Positions 30,301-37,355 of a stretch of 64,000 nt of DNA are shown here, piece after piece. This DNA is from Companilactobacillus insicii. GTDB lineage: Bacteria > Bacillota > Bacilli > Lactobacillales > Lactobacillaceae. The notes below the pieces were generated by a model, which saw only the letters and a list, made by a program, of their open reading frames with translations, searched no databases and had not been told where the DNA came from. A program made the translations under genes and the position numbers. Position 1 is the stretch's first letter; every line of letters begins with the position of its first letter. The stretch lies in contig NZ_RHNU01000008.1 of the NCBI RefSeq assembly GCF_003946015.1, positions 21,994 through 85,993 of the forward strand, written 5' to 3'.

Positions 30301-30373
30301 CTTGTTCTCAAACAACATGGACGAACCAATCGATTCATACACATCACAAGGTATCAGTACGTGGATTAAATAG
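27335..30373 (+). CDS. secreted MucBP-repeat adhesin with CAP/SCP domain
   Basis: 1012 aa. An extended signal peptide (degenerate KxYKxGKxW type, VYKVKLVHSKKGW then a hydrophobic core to about residue 50) is followed by two SLAP-like repeats (about 65-210), a Thr/Gly/Ser linker, and seven MucBP-type repeats from about 252 to 745, each running from xTVxYVDExG to VTFTYT. A CAP (SCP/PR1) domain at about 757-888 contains NMAENLAV and SPDHNRALL. The C-terminal 120 residues are unassigned. No LPxTG motif is seen, so attachment may be through the SLAP-like region. It probably binds mucus or cell surfaces and is cargo of the element. Confidence 0.85.
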   Translation: MDFKKKRLNKALEDKVYKVKLVHSKKGWLTVGLTFVTLFSATALAQKTVDASAVNNVATANSTTSSSVQLWNSVTKDSIHKANRGLQNGTDWKTAKAVKGVDGETYLLVGGNEYANAKEMDLADETSKQSLTGVVHVGNVQYAQLYSDPLSGAKLITNRALSGNSDWKTDTKVVVNGITYYRVSTNEWVKGSNANLTLENSRSEKTYIKNAPDEETTTTTPDTDTNNGGSGSNSGNSGSHNGGGSTTTDNATITIHYVDSDGKTISADSTPKAKVGSEYDAYAKEIDGYTVGTLHQTIKVNKGNNEITFTYLTDEQAVDYRIITILYNDDKGVGVHGFETVRAKIGEPYTVKALDINGYTIKGDASQTINVSGTENNVVTFTYTENITKKDVTVNYVNEKGTPITTAKVLPGQEIGSTVSEDAPEITGFTLDDDKTKSVTVTKDGDNSITFKYKTNDTTPVTDKADVTVNYVDEAGQTIKASKTLTDQKVGSTVSEDAPEIDDFTLNDDKTKSVTVDKDSANNVITFTYKAKDTTPAEDTANVTVHYQDESGKTLHADSTTSEKVGSTKTITAEKIEGYTVKGESAKDVTVDKAGNEVTFTYTKNADPEVTKSEITVNYVDEDGKVLDSTKESIENGTSYTAKAKELDGYTLKGSDTQTIDSVSGNKVLTFTYTKNAEPVQQSTITTKYVDESGKDIATAKSEKVDNGTAYKAEAVKVSDYTLKGADTQTIDSVSGDKVLTFTYTTDAPQATVDTSAVASKVIELVNAYRQQNGLKALNVDSNLSAGSVSRATTVSKVVNASGNIDDSSHDGFADEPHLQQYGSTNMAENLAVTNGADVDTIAQNAMNQWKNSPDHNRALLDSSLTDIGVSVVQLDNGQFLLLQDFGGNAQNGVDWNADQFNTTTADQFGLTAEDIANQAPQNDITLTGNYYVSDHIFKTKGDYDSFIASSFDNPDPLEGSIWDSVGGSNGINGSFQVYDKQGNAVGWGLFSNNMDEPIDSYTSQGISTWIK

Positions 30374-30400
30374 TAACTCTAGGTAATTATTAGCAGGGAA

Positions 30401-30427
30401 GACTTGATAAACGTCAAGTCTTTTCTT
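30401..30427 (+). terminator. adhesin terminator
   Basis: GACTTGA / TCAAGTC stem followed by TTTTC. Confidence 0.75.
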
Positions 30428-30512
30428 ATGTATTTTAAGTGTTATAGATTATAAACATCGGATATAATTTTGAGCCTACACTTATTGAGAAACAACGTAT
30501 TATACTTGTTTT

Positions 30513-30638
30513 AGATTGTAAACTTTGGATTATATGAAGTAACTGATGATGTAAGTTTCAACGTACTATAACTAACATAGACCAACAAAGGTGTCTATCC
30601 ATAAGGGTAGGCACTTTTTGTATGGGGTGAAATAGTTT
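30513..30638 (+). repeat. duplicated non-coding block, copy 1
   Basis: Shares AGATTGTAAACTTTGG, TCAACGTACT, AACATAGACC and a terminator-like hairpin with 32948-33073. The rest of 30374-30738 holds no gene that I can support. A TATAAT-like hexamer at about 30463 could start a short RNA ending at the hairpin. Confidence 0.7.
30591..30619 (+). terminator. terminator-like hairpin in duplicated block
   Basis: GTGTCTATCC-ATAA-GGGTAGGCAC with TTTTT after it; the same hairpin recurs at 33025-33053. Confidence 0.7.
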
Positions 30639-30738
30639 AAGGAGTGAAATTGTCCTATGAAGACTGTATCTAGTGATTTATGGGTGTGATAAACTATACA
30701 TATAGGGTATTAATTAAATATATGTAAGGTTTAGGGAA

Positions 30739-32044
30739 ATGGAAGATAAGAAACAGAGCTACAAAGGACATAAATTAGTTTTGATATCTTATATAAGTAA
30801 TTGGTGGCATCAAATACGTTGGAGAATTTTTTGGGTATCACTATCATTTATAGGATTAGTTTCATTACTTTTATGGGTATCTTTTGGGCATAGCATTGCG
30901 ATATTTGCAAATGAAACTGTAAGTAAATGGGTCAGTTCAATCGCTCTAATTATTGCTATATTGTGGTTATTGATAAGTGATAGCCATTTGTATAAAAAGT
31001 ATGTTATGGATATGCCTTTTATAGCTGATAGAGAGAATAATATCTTTAAGTATCATGGCACATCTAGAAATATAGGGTATGGGTTAGCGGTAGTTTCTTT
31101 TTTATGGGGAATATTTTCAATGTATTTTCCGAATAAAGATGGGAATATTTTCAATGTATTTTCCGAATAAAGATGGGAAAATTCTTACTGTTTATTTTAA
31201 TGGTTTGATTGCAATTTCGATGTTAATTATTGCAGGATTATTCATGTATATAGATTATCAGGGTACACAATTAATGAATGTAAGTAGTATGGTTGAAGAT
31301 GATTCCAAGAAATTATTTGGAAGTTACAATCAAATTTCAGAGTATGAAATAAATAAGCAATATTCCATGGTATTCAAATCATTTTGTAGATATGAACCAA
31401 ATATTATAGGTGTTCATTCTTATGATTATTCTTTCAGTACAAGTAGAGATATGAAAAATTTAGTTGTTAATTTGAAATATGTAAATGGCTACATTGACCC
31501 AAATAAAGATGTAAATGCTATAATACAATCCCAATATATTTTGAATAAAAAGGTTTTAAGGACATTTAAAAGAAGTTTTCATGCAGGTCGGTATCACAAT
31601 AATTTAGTTGAAGTAATGATTACCTGTTTAGGAAGTGTGTCTAAGGATATTATTAAAGGGTTAAATGAACCTATTGGAAAAGATGATATTGTATTATTTG
31701 GTAGTATTTTTGATTATTTACAGAGAAATTTAATTGGTAATATAGATAAACTTAGAGGGTTAATTGATTTGTTTCCGTATAGTAAAAAGCGGATAAATAT
31801 TCTAAAGGCGATAGTATTGGCAGAATTCCTCGATGATTCTACAGTTGGTATTACTGAGTATAAGGGAGATGCCAATGATAAATTAAATAGAAGTTACTGT
31901 ATAAAAATAGCGACTACTAAAGAGGGGAAACATAGATTATTTTTGATAATAATTGAAGGAACTGTAGATTATAAGATAATAACTCAAAAATTTCATAAGT
32001 TATTAAGTTCAGAAGATTTAAATATTGAAAAAGAAGCAGTTTGA
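30739..32044 (+). pseudogene. multi-pass membrane protein gene split by a 34-bp tandem duplication
   Basis: Frame 1 runs 30739-31170 (143 aa) and is then lost; the rest continues in another frame to 32044. An exact 34-bp sequence is present twice in tandem (31107-31140 and 31141-31174). Removing one copy gives a single 423-aa frame that reads SMYFPNKDGKILTVYF across the join. The restored protein has about four membrane helices in the N-terminal 180 residues and a soluble C-terminal part of unknown function. It could be a true pseudogene or a slipped-strand switch in its OFF state. Confidence 0.8.
31107..31174 (+). repeat. perfect 34-bp tandem duplication
   Basis: Two adjacent identical copies, each starting GGGAATATTTTC and ending AATAAAGAT, followed by GGGAA of a would-be third copy. 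Confidence 0.95.
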
Positions 32045-32080
32045 TAATATAGTATAGACATGTGGAGAGGAGTGAGTTTC

Positions 32081-32257
32081 ATGACGGAAGAAGTAAGAAT
32101 TAATAACTTGATGGATTCAGTCAAGGAAAGTATACTTGAAAATTTTAAGATTGCTAAGATTACTCCCAAGTCTGCTGAAAGTATAAAAAGATACTCCATT
32201 TTGGATGATAATTTTAGAGCATTACCTAATGAAAAAAAGAAGTGGGTAGTACGTTAA
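32081..32257 (+). CDS. small protein, function unknown
   Basis: 58 aa, ATG behind GGAGAGGAGTG. Charged, with no membrane segment and no recognised family. It sits directly after the broken membrane-protein gene, so it may have been its operon partner. Confidence 0.45.
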   Translation: MTEEVRINNLMDSVKESILENFKIAKITPKSAESIKRYSILDDNFRALPNEKKKWVVR

Positions 32258-32311
32258 TAACAGTAAGTAGAGAGTTGGAAAACAATTCAGCTCTTTTTAT
32301 TTTGTTGGTAT

Positions 32312-32869
32312 TTAGTTGTAAGTAATAGAGCAGATGTTGATACCATTGCTGACACTGCATTCAACCAATGGAAGAACCATGACGAACATAACAAGAATAT
32401 GTTAGGTAACAACTTCTCAGCAACTGGTCTAAGTGTAGTAGAATTAGCCAACGGTCAATTCTTCGCCTTACAAGACTTTGCAGGTAAGGGTAGTGCTGAT
32501 ATTGAATGGAATGCAGACCAATACAATTCAGCTTTAGCCAGTGATGTAGGCTTAACAACATCTGACATTGAGGCTCGATTAAAGGTAACACCATGAGTCA
32601 CTCTAAGTGGTAACTACTTTGTATCAGACCACATTTTCAAATCAAAAGCTGATGCAACTAACTTTATCTATGGACAAATTGACCCACAATATGTAGATGG
32701 TGAGAATCCACATTTTGTAAATACAATTTGGGCTAATGGAGTTTTACCAAAGTCAGCGTTAGTATATGATAAGCAAGGTAAAGCTGTAGGATACGCATTA
32801 TATGCAACTGATATGGATGAACCTATCCAAAGTTACATTGACCAAGGCTTGAATACTTGGATTAACTAG
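32312..32869 (+). pseudogene. truncated CAP-domain adhesin remnant
   Basis: Reads as the C-terminal 185 residues of a protein like the 27335 adhesin (ADVDTIADTAFNQWK, NGQFFALQDFAG, GNYFVSDHIF, and the same ending ...STWIK/LNTWIN). It lacks the signal peptide, SLAP, MucBP and most of the CAP domain, and has an in-frame TGA at 32594. Its downstream non-coding block also matches that of the intact adhesin, so a tandem gene duplication was followed by deletion. Confidence 0.85.
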
Positions 32870-32893
32870 TAACTCTAAGTAATTAAGTAACAA

Positions 32894-32922
32894 GAGGACT
32901 GGATAAACATTCAGTCCTTTTT
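32894..32922 (+). terminator. terminator after adhesin remnant
   Basis: AGGACTG / CAGTCC stem followed by TTTTT. Confidence 0.7.
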
Positions 32923-32947
32923 CTATAAGATGTATCTTAAGTTATGA

Positions 32948-33073
32948 AGATTGTAAACTTTGGTGCAGATGATTCAGTGAAGTAATATTAGTATCAACGT
33001 ACTTTAATTAACATAGACCAAGGGGTGTCTATCCATAAGGGTAGGCACTTTTTGTATGTAGTGAAATAGCTTA
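32948..33073 (+). repeat. duplicated non-coding block, copy 2
   Basis: Diverged copy of 30513-30638, including the GTGTCTATCC / GGGTAGGCAC terminator-like hairpin at 33025-33053. Confidence 0.7.
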
Positions 33074-33132
33074 TATAGAATATATTTTATAAATTATAGA
33101 TTATAAAATATAGATTATATTCTATAAGATTC

Positions 33133-33161
33133 TTGAAGTTTACCCCCCCCCTCTGTATAAT
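33133..33161 (+). promoter_or_regulatory. promoter with C9 tract in its spacer
   Basis: TTGAAG at 33133-33138, exactly 17 nt of spacer, and TATAAT at 33156-33161. The spacer holds nine consecutive C (33143-33151). It would start a transcript at about 33168 that runs into the structured repeats. Confidence 0.75.
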
Positions 33162-33194
33162 GTACTTGTAAACAAGATGTGGCAGACATCTATA

Positions 33195-33248
33195 AAACCA
33201 GACATAAATGTAGGACATACGGGCCTATCGGTCGCTGGGACCACAATT
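33195..33248 (+). repeat. 54-nt structured repeat, unit 1
   Basis: Begins AAACCAGACATAAATGTA; stem GTAGG / CCTAT; ends GCTGGGACCACAATT. Confidence 0.9.
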
Positions 33249-33302
33249 AAACCAGACATAAATGTACGACGTACGGGCGTATCGGTCGCTGGGACCACAA
33301 CT
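33249..33302 (+). repeat. 54-nt structured repeat, unit 2
   Basis: Begins AAACCAGACATAAATGTA; stem GTACG / CGTAT; ends GCTGGGACCACAACT. Exact 54-base period with unit 1. Confidence 0.9.
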
Positions 33303-33313
33303 AAATCTGCTAA

Positions 33314-33349
33314 AAGAGCCGTCAGTTTAATTACTGACAGCTCTTTTTT
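33314..33349 (+). terminator. terminator between RNA repeats and toxin-like gene
   Basis: AAGAGC-C-GTCAGT / ACTGAC-A-GCTCTT hairpin with TTTTTTATTTTG tail. In type III systems such a leaky terminator sets the RNA-to-toxin ratio. Confidence 0.9.
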
Positions 33350-33420
33350 ATTTTGTTTTATTTTATATAGTGTATAGTTGTTAGTTAAGGAATTACATTC
33401 AGTACGAAAGGAATTATTGC

Positions 33421-33972
33421 ATGAGACGACGTAAAGATGACGGTATGCACGATGCAACCACATCTGATATTGAAATGCTAAATAGGTATAAAGGTAACCT
33501 TGTTAAGGCTTGTGATATTTATGACAGAAATTTTTTAAATAAGCGGGTTACCTATGTTACTAAAAACAAGACAATCTCTTTGGTTTGTAAGAAGACTAAT
33601 TTTATGCATTTATGTGGGTTAGATTATTATAATAGGGACACAAGTCGATTTTATTATGATTGTAAAAAGAATAAATTGAACTTCAAGGAACATCATGTAA
33701 AAATAAAAAATGATGGTAATACTCCTAGAAAATTACAAGTTATTGGATGTCTAGGTGATTTGCTAATCCAGGGAAAAGTTAGATTAGTCGGTAATACCAT
33801 AAGTTACTTTAGTGATTATAATTATGTATTAAGGTCTCATTCCGCAATAATTGGTTTAGGGTGTTCCTGGGGAAAGAATAATTATTATCCTAAATCCGTA
33901 TTAAACCTAAAGTTTGAGCAATTTGATTCTGGAGAAGAGATACTTGATATTCTTGTTGAGGATTTAGCTTAA
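33421..33972 (+). CDS. PBECR4/ToxN-like putative ribonuclease toxin
   Basis: 183 aa, ATG behind GAAAGGA. The protein is basic in its N-terminal half, has no signal peptide or membrane segment, and carries FMHLCGLDYYNRDTSRFYYD at residues 61-80. This HLxGLxYY...FY pattern is what I recall of PBECR4 domains, a branch of the Barnase-EndoU-ColicinE5/D-RelE nuclease superfamily. Length and placement after RNA repeats and a terminator match ToxN/CptN/TenpN toxins. I cannot identify catalytic residues with confidence. It could be a known type III family or a new toxin type. Confidence 0.6.
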   Translation: MRRRKDDGMHDATTSDIEMLNRYKGNLVKACDIYDRNFLNKRVTYVTKNKTISLVCKKTNFMHLCGLDYYNRDTSRFYYDCKKNKLNFKEHHVKIKNDGNTPRKLQVIGCLGDLLIQGKVRLVGNTISYFSDYNYVLRSHSAIIGLGCSWGKNNYYPKSVLNLKFEQFDSGEEILDILVEDLA

Positions 33973-34186
33973 TGTTCTTATTCATAACTTAAAAGATGAT
34001 ATTCGAACTAACTCGAAGAACCTACCTGACGATGTTTTGAATCATGATTAGGTGTAATTATATTCAGCAAAGACAAGACTTCACACAACTTCGAAGATTG
34101 CTGAAGACGATGCTCATTACGAATCCAACTTTATCTATATTCAATTTATTAGTATTAATCTGTCAACTAAAATTATTTTAGGAAAT

Positions 34187-34387
34187 TGATAATAACTCTC
34201 AATAATCCATTTCAAAATCAGCTATTATATAAGAGTCAAAAGGTTGCTGTTAGTCAAAAAGCAAACAGTTAAAGCAAAGTAGTGTATCAAGTAGAGGTAT
34301 GACACGTTAGGTAGACGATGATTAAGCAAGAAGACAAGATATGCATGACAAGAGTTGCTTACTTTAAGTAGGTGACTCTTATTTGTT
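34187..34387 (+). ncRNA. candidate small RNA locus A
   Basis: AAATTGATAATAA and TATATAAGAGTCAAAAGGTTG are shared with locus B at the same spacing. The shared part includes CTGTT...AACAG, which can pair. AAGAAGACAAG precedes a 14-bp terminator hairpin (34350-34380, with G-U pairs). A transcript would start near 34235. There is no ribosome site with an open frame. Confidence 0.4.
34350..34387 (+). terminator. terminator of locus A
   Basis: AAGAGTTGCTTACT / AGTAGGTGACTCTT stem followed by ATTTGTT. Confidence 0.6.
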
Positions 34388-34680
34388 AACAGTGAAGACA
34401 GAAAGAGTGAATGCTGCATGACTGAAATGCTGATTACCTTAGGTTGGTAATTGTCTTCATTAACATGAGTACGATACCTTAAATCATAACTATCTGAAGG
34501 AGGCTCAAGACTGCTATAACAAGCATTTCAAACTTCATCATGTGTAATTATATTCAGGATATTGAAGAGCTTGAATAAGCTCGAAGAACCCTCATTACGG
34601 TTTTCATATCACTAATGAAGACCACAGCATCAATATCTAAGTAAATTAGCATGATTTATTAACTTGAAAAAAGTTTTTGA

Positions 34681-34868
34681 AAATTGATAATAAATGTCAA
34701 AAAATCATTACGAATATTGTTAATATATAAGAGTCAAAAGGTTGCTGTTAGTCAAAAAGTTAACAGTCAAAGCCAAAGTAGTATATTCAACAAGTCAATG
34801 TATGATGGTCACTAAGATGAATTAGAAGACAAGAGGTCACTTACTTCAAGTAGTAGGTGACCTTTTTT
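34681..34868 (+). ncRNA. candidate small RNA locus B
   Basis: Paralog of locus A. TATATAAGAGTCAAAAGGTTG at 34725 is identical over more than 30 bases, CTGTT...AACAG is kept despite changes between, TAGAAGACAAG follows, and a strong terminator ends it. Confidence 0.4.
34834..34868 (+). terminator. terminator of locus B
   Basis: AGGTCACTTACT / AGTAGGTGACCT stem followed by TTTTTT. Confidence 0.8.
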
Positions 34869-34897
34869 ATATGAGTAAGTTATGAAGACCATGAAAA

Positions 34898-34918
34898 TGT
34901 ACACCCTTGCGGACAAAA
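34898..34918 (+). repeat. 21-bp direct repeat, left copy
   Basis: TGTACACCCTTGCGGACAAAA (20 of 21 bases match 37983-38003); the two copies flank the methyltransferase module. Confidence 0.8.
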
Positions 34919-34933
34919 TTGTTTTGATATAAT
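34907..34933 (+). promoter_or_regulatory. possible promoter of methyltransferase operon
   Basis: TTGCGG at 34907-34912 and TATAAT at 34928-34933. The 15-nt spacer is short, so the -35 call is weak; it lies inside the 21-bp repeat. Confidence 0.4.
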
Positions 34934-34965
34934 TATGATAAATACGATAAAGAGAGTGTGTAATT

Positions 34966-35745
34966 ATGTCTTCAATTCCATCTGATTTAATAGATAACAT
35001 TCAACATATGAAATATGAGCAATTGCTTACTAAGTTAGAAGACTGTTCGATTGATGTTCTATTAACTGACCCACCATACAACATCAATATCTTAGGCGTT
35101 GACTGGGATAAGGGATTTGACCTTGAGAGCTGGCTAAACTCTGTGTTGCCTAAGATAAAGCAGGATGGTCTTGTAATGATATTCAACACTGAGTCTAATG
35201 TAAGGAGAGTTATTAAACCTTTTGTAGAAAATTTTCATGATAAAGACCACAATTTTACAGTAGTTGATATCATTGATTGGGGTAAGACCAACCCTCGTGA
35301 AAACATTGATACAGTGCGTCAATTTGAGTTTCTATTGATTGCATATAACAACTATAACACCAGTAAAAGCGATAGATATTACTTAGGTGATTTTGACCCA
35401 TCTTTTAATAATGAAGAGTGGCAAACAGCCAGTGAATTGAAGATGTTTGCGTTAGATAAAGTACCTGTTGAAGACAAGCAGGGTAAAAAGAATAAGCACC
35501 CAGACCCTAAACCAGTCCGACTTATTAACGAATTGATTAGAAAATATACAAGACTTGATGACATTATCTTGGATACATTTTCAGGAAGTGCATCGATTGA
35601 GGTGTCTTCTTATTATATGTCCCGCCATTTTATAGCATGTGAAATGGAAGAAAAGTACATAAAAGTAGCACTTAAAAGGCTAGAGCGTGTTAAGAAGACT
35701 GTGCCAAGAAGCTTGTTTCTAGGTGGTGATGACGATGAAATTTAA
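34966..35745 (+). CDS. DNA (adenine-N6) methyltransferase, beta class
   Basis: 259 aa. The catalytic motif IV TDPPYNI is at residues 34-40, and the SAM-binding motif I DTFSGSASIEV lies near 205, C-terminal to it; this order defines beta-class amino-methyltransferases. HPDPKPVRLINELIRKYT precedes motif I, as in DNA-methylase N4/N6 (PF01555) proteins. Size and order resemble M.MboII-type enzymes, whose target GAAGA overlaps the GAAGAC hexamer enriched around this gene; the target here is not known. It overlaps the next gene by 11 bases. Confidence 0.9.
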   Translation: MSSIPSDLIDNIQHMKYEQLLTKLEDCSIDVLLTDPPYNINILGVDWDKGFDLESWLNSVLPKIKQDGLVMIFNTESNVRRVIKPFVENFHDKDHNFTVVDIIDWGKTNPRENIDTVRQFEFLLIAYNNYNTSKSDRYYLGDFDPSFNNEEWQTASELKMFALDKVPVEDKQGKKNKHPDPKPVRLINELIRKYTRLDDIILDTFSGSASIEVSSYYMSRHFIACEMEEKYIKVALKRLERVKKTVPRSLFLGGDDDEI

Positions 35746-37084
35746 GTATGAAGACATCATTACTACTGATGAATACGATGAAGAGTTCTTCCAAAAAATT
35801 TCAGATTTATTTATTGATGAAGACAAGACTTCTAAGTGTAAGACGGCTGTTAAAGCTCTTCATAAGTATGAATTACATCAAGTATTAAATGATAAAGAAT
35901 CAGCAATAATAGAGCTCTTAAACTCTCATATCAGGTTGAATATATATGAGTTTTTTGAGAATGAATATTATGACGATGCAGAATTATTTAAAAATCTAGG
36001 TGTAGCAGCACTAGGTTTGAATGAATATGGCTGTGAAGACATGCAGAATGAGCTGTTAGTTTTAATAAGTATCAATCTAGAAGACTTCAGTAACTTAGAT
36101 AAGAAGACATTAAATAAGCTAAAACGTGAAGTTAAGAAGATAACTGATAACCTTGCTAAGTCGCATGAAGAGGTTAATATGATTAATGTATTGCGTGTTT
36201 TTAAGCAATATTTAGACGCACTTAAGGTGAAGTTAGCTGACGATATTGTTGACCAATATGCCATTTATAAGGGTTGGAAGATGATAGCTTTATTAAGAAA
36301 AGAAGAGTCTTTTTATCGTCGTAAAGCATTGCTAAATCGTAAAGTAGATTTCAATACAAATCACAAGATTGCAAGACTAAAGTCTTCAGATAATGATATA
36401 GATAAGTTAATATTCTATGACTCGTTACTTGAAGACCTTAAGAAATATGAGCAATTTATTGTTCAATCGTACGTGAATAAGACATTTTCAAATTATGAAG
36501 ACCTTACTTTAAGTTACTATAAGATAGTTCTGACTACTATGTCGTTAAAAGACAATGTTCAAGTAATTGATAAATATAAGTCTCTTATCAAGAATGGTTA
36601 CTTTAACAGCGATAATGAAGAGTTATTACGTGAGGCAGTGTCTTATGTTGATAAGAATCGTGTTAATTTAAAGTTGATGACCTTAAATAAAATAGTGAAG
36701 ACACTACATATTACTAAGGCAAGAGCGGAAGCGTACGATTTAGAGATGTTATATTTCTATACTTTAACCCAAGGCACTAAATCTAGAGTTAAGTTTACAG
36801 ACAAGCTGGAAACATTGTCAGAACACAAAGAAAGATTGAAAAATGAGGCTATATCTAAGGGGCAAGAGGTAAAGAAATACCGTGATAAAGGTTTAAATTA
36901 TCAAGAAATTTCTAAAAAAATTCATTTATCTAGGGCAAAAGTGTCTGAAAAATATAAGTCTTATATCTTAAATGAATATGAGATTAATAAAGATAATTTG
37001 AAGACAGATGAAGAGCTTAATGAGTTTGCTAAGGCTATGCATGAGACTCGTAAAAAGATTGATAAATTAATAGGTGATAATTAA
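35735..37084 (+). CDS. large helical protein with C-terminal HTH, partner of methyltransferase
   Basis: 449 aa. I do not recognise the family. It is almost all alpha-helical and acidic in the first third. A helix-turn-helix lies near the C terminus (KYRDKGLNYQEISKKIHLSRAKVSEKY, roughly residues 390-420). No PD-(D/E)xK, HNH or ATPase motif is visible, so a restriction-enzyme role is not supported. The ATG at 35735 follows AGGTGGTG. Overlap with the methyltransferase gene implies coupled synthesis. A DNA-binding protein that reads the same sites as the methylase is an attractive but unproven idea. Confidence 0.6.
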   Translation: MKFKYEDIITTDEYDEEFFQKISDLFIDEDKTSKCKTAVKALHKYELHQVLNDKESAIIELLNSHIRLNIYEFFENEYYDDAELFKNLGVAALGLNEYGCEDMQNELLVLISINLEDFSNLDKKTLNKLKREVKKITDNLAKSHEEVNMINVLRVFKQYLDALKVKLADDIVDQYAIYKGWKMIALLRKEESFYRRKALLNRKVDFNTNHKIARLKSSDNDIDKLIFYDSLLEDLKKYEQFIVQSYVNKTFSNYEDLTLSYYKIVLTTMSLKDNVQVIDKYKSLIKNGYFNSDNEELLREAVSYVDKNRVNLKLMTLNKIVKTLHITKARAEAYDLEMLYFYTLTQGTKSRVKFTDKLETLSEHKERLKNEAISKGQEVKKYRDKGLNYQEISKKIHLSRAKVSEKYKSYILNEYEINKDNLKTDEELNEFAKAMHETRKKIDKLIGDN

Positions 37085-37355
37085 GTTACTTACGATTTTT
37101 GGCATGTTTCTTCATATAATAGGTATCATTTCTAATTGTTGTACGTGAAGACTTCCCAAATATGCTCTGACAAGTGTTTGATTTCTATTTAGGTGTAATT
37201 ATATTCAACCATGACTTGTGTGTCGAAGATGTACGAAGAAATGTCGAACAATATCTTATATAATTACTTTGCGAAGATGATAACGATTATGACAAATGAC
37301 TTTAACTTGACGTTATACTTTCAAAGACAAATTAAGTAAATGTGAGGTAAAACAT
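37085..37355. other. non-coding spacer with third GGTGTAATTATATTCA motif
   Basis: Contains the 16-bp motif at 37192-37207, a GAAGAC at 37147, and GATGATAACGATTATGAC at about 37276. No gene is seen. Confidence 0.5.

Larger units (their letters stand above)
33168..33349 (+). ncRNA. candidate type III antitoxin RNA (two 54-nt repeats)
   Basis: A short RNA bounded by a promoter and a strong terminator. It opens with a hairpin (AGATGT / ACATCT, 33175-33191) and continues with two 54-nt direct repeats that differ at 4 positions. Each repeat can form a stem with a 9-nt loop and a second GGTC/GACC hairpin; two of the four differences are a compensatory G-C to C-G exchange in the first stem. Promoter, RNA repeats, terminator and then a ~180-aa toxin-like gene is the layout of ToxIN/CptIN/TenpIN systems. 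The RNA and its function are inferred. Confidence 0.65.
33973..34897. other. 925-bp non-coding region with two paralogous RNA-like loci
   Basis: No protein gene is supported. It holds two copies of a 16-bp motif GGTGTAATTATATTCA (34051 and, with one change, 34541), two similar blocks starting at 34187 and 34681 that each end in a terminator, and seven GAAGAC/GTCTTC hexamers. Confidence 0.6.

Noticed and set aside
33195..33302. Short CRISPR array
   Set aside because: The two 54-nt units are contiguous with no unique spacers, no leader and no cas genes; a structured RNA explains them better.
33177..33463. Open frames on both strands across the 54-nt repeats
   Set aside because: They run through the RNA hairpins and terminator, have no suitable ribosome site, and the repeat differences preserve RNA pairing rather than codons.
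34225..34419. Minus-strand open frame in the non-coding region of the module
   Set aside because: No ribosome site; it lies over a candidate RNA locus whose paralog at 34681 does not keep the frame.
35735..37084. Restriction endonuclease partner of the methyltransferase
   Set aside because: No PD-(D/E)xK, HNH, GIY-YIG or PLD motif can be seen; only a C-terminal HTH is supported.
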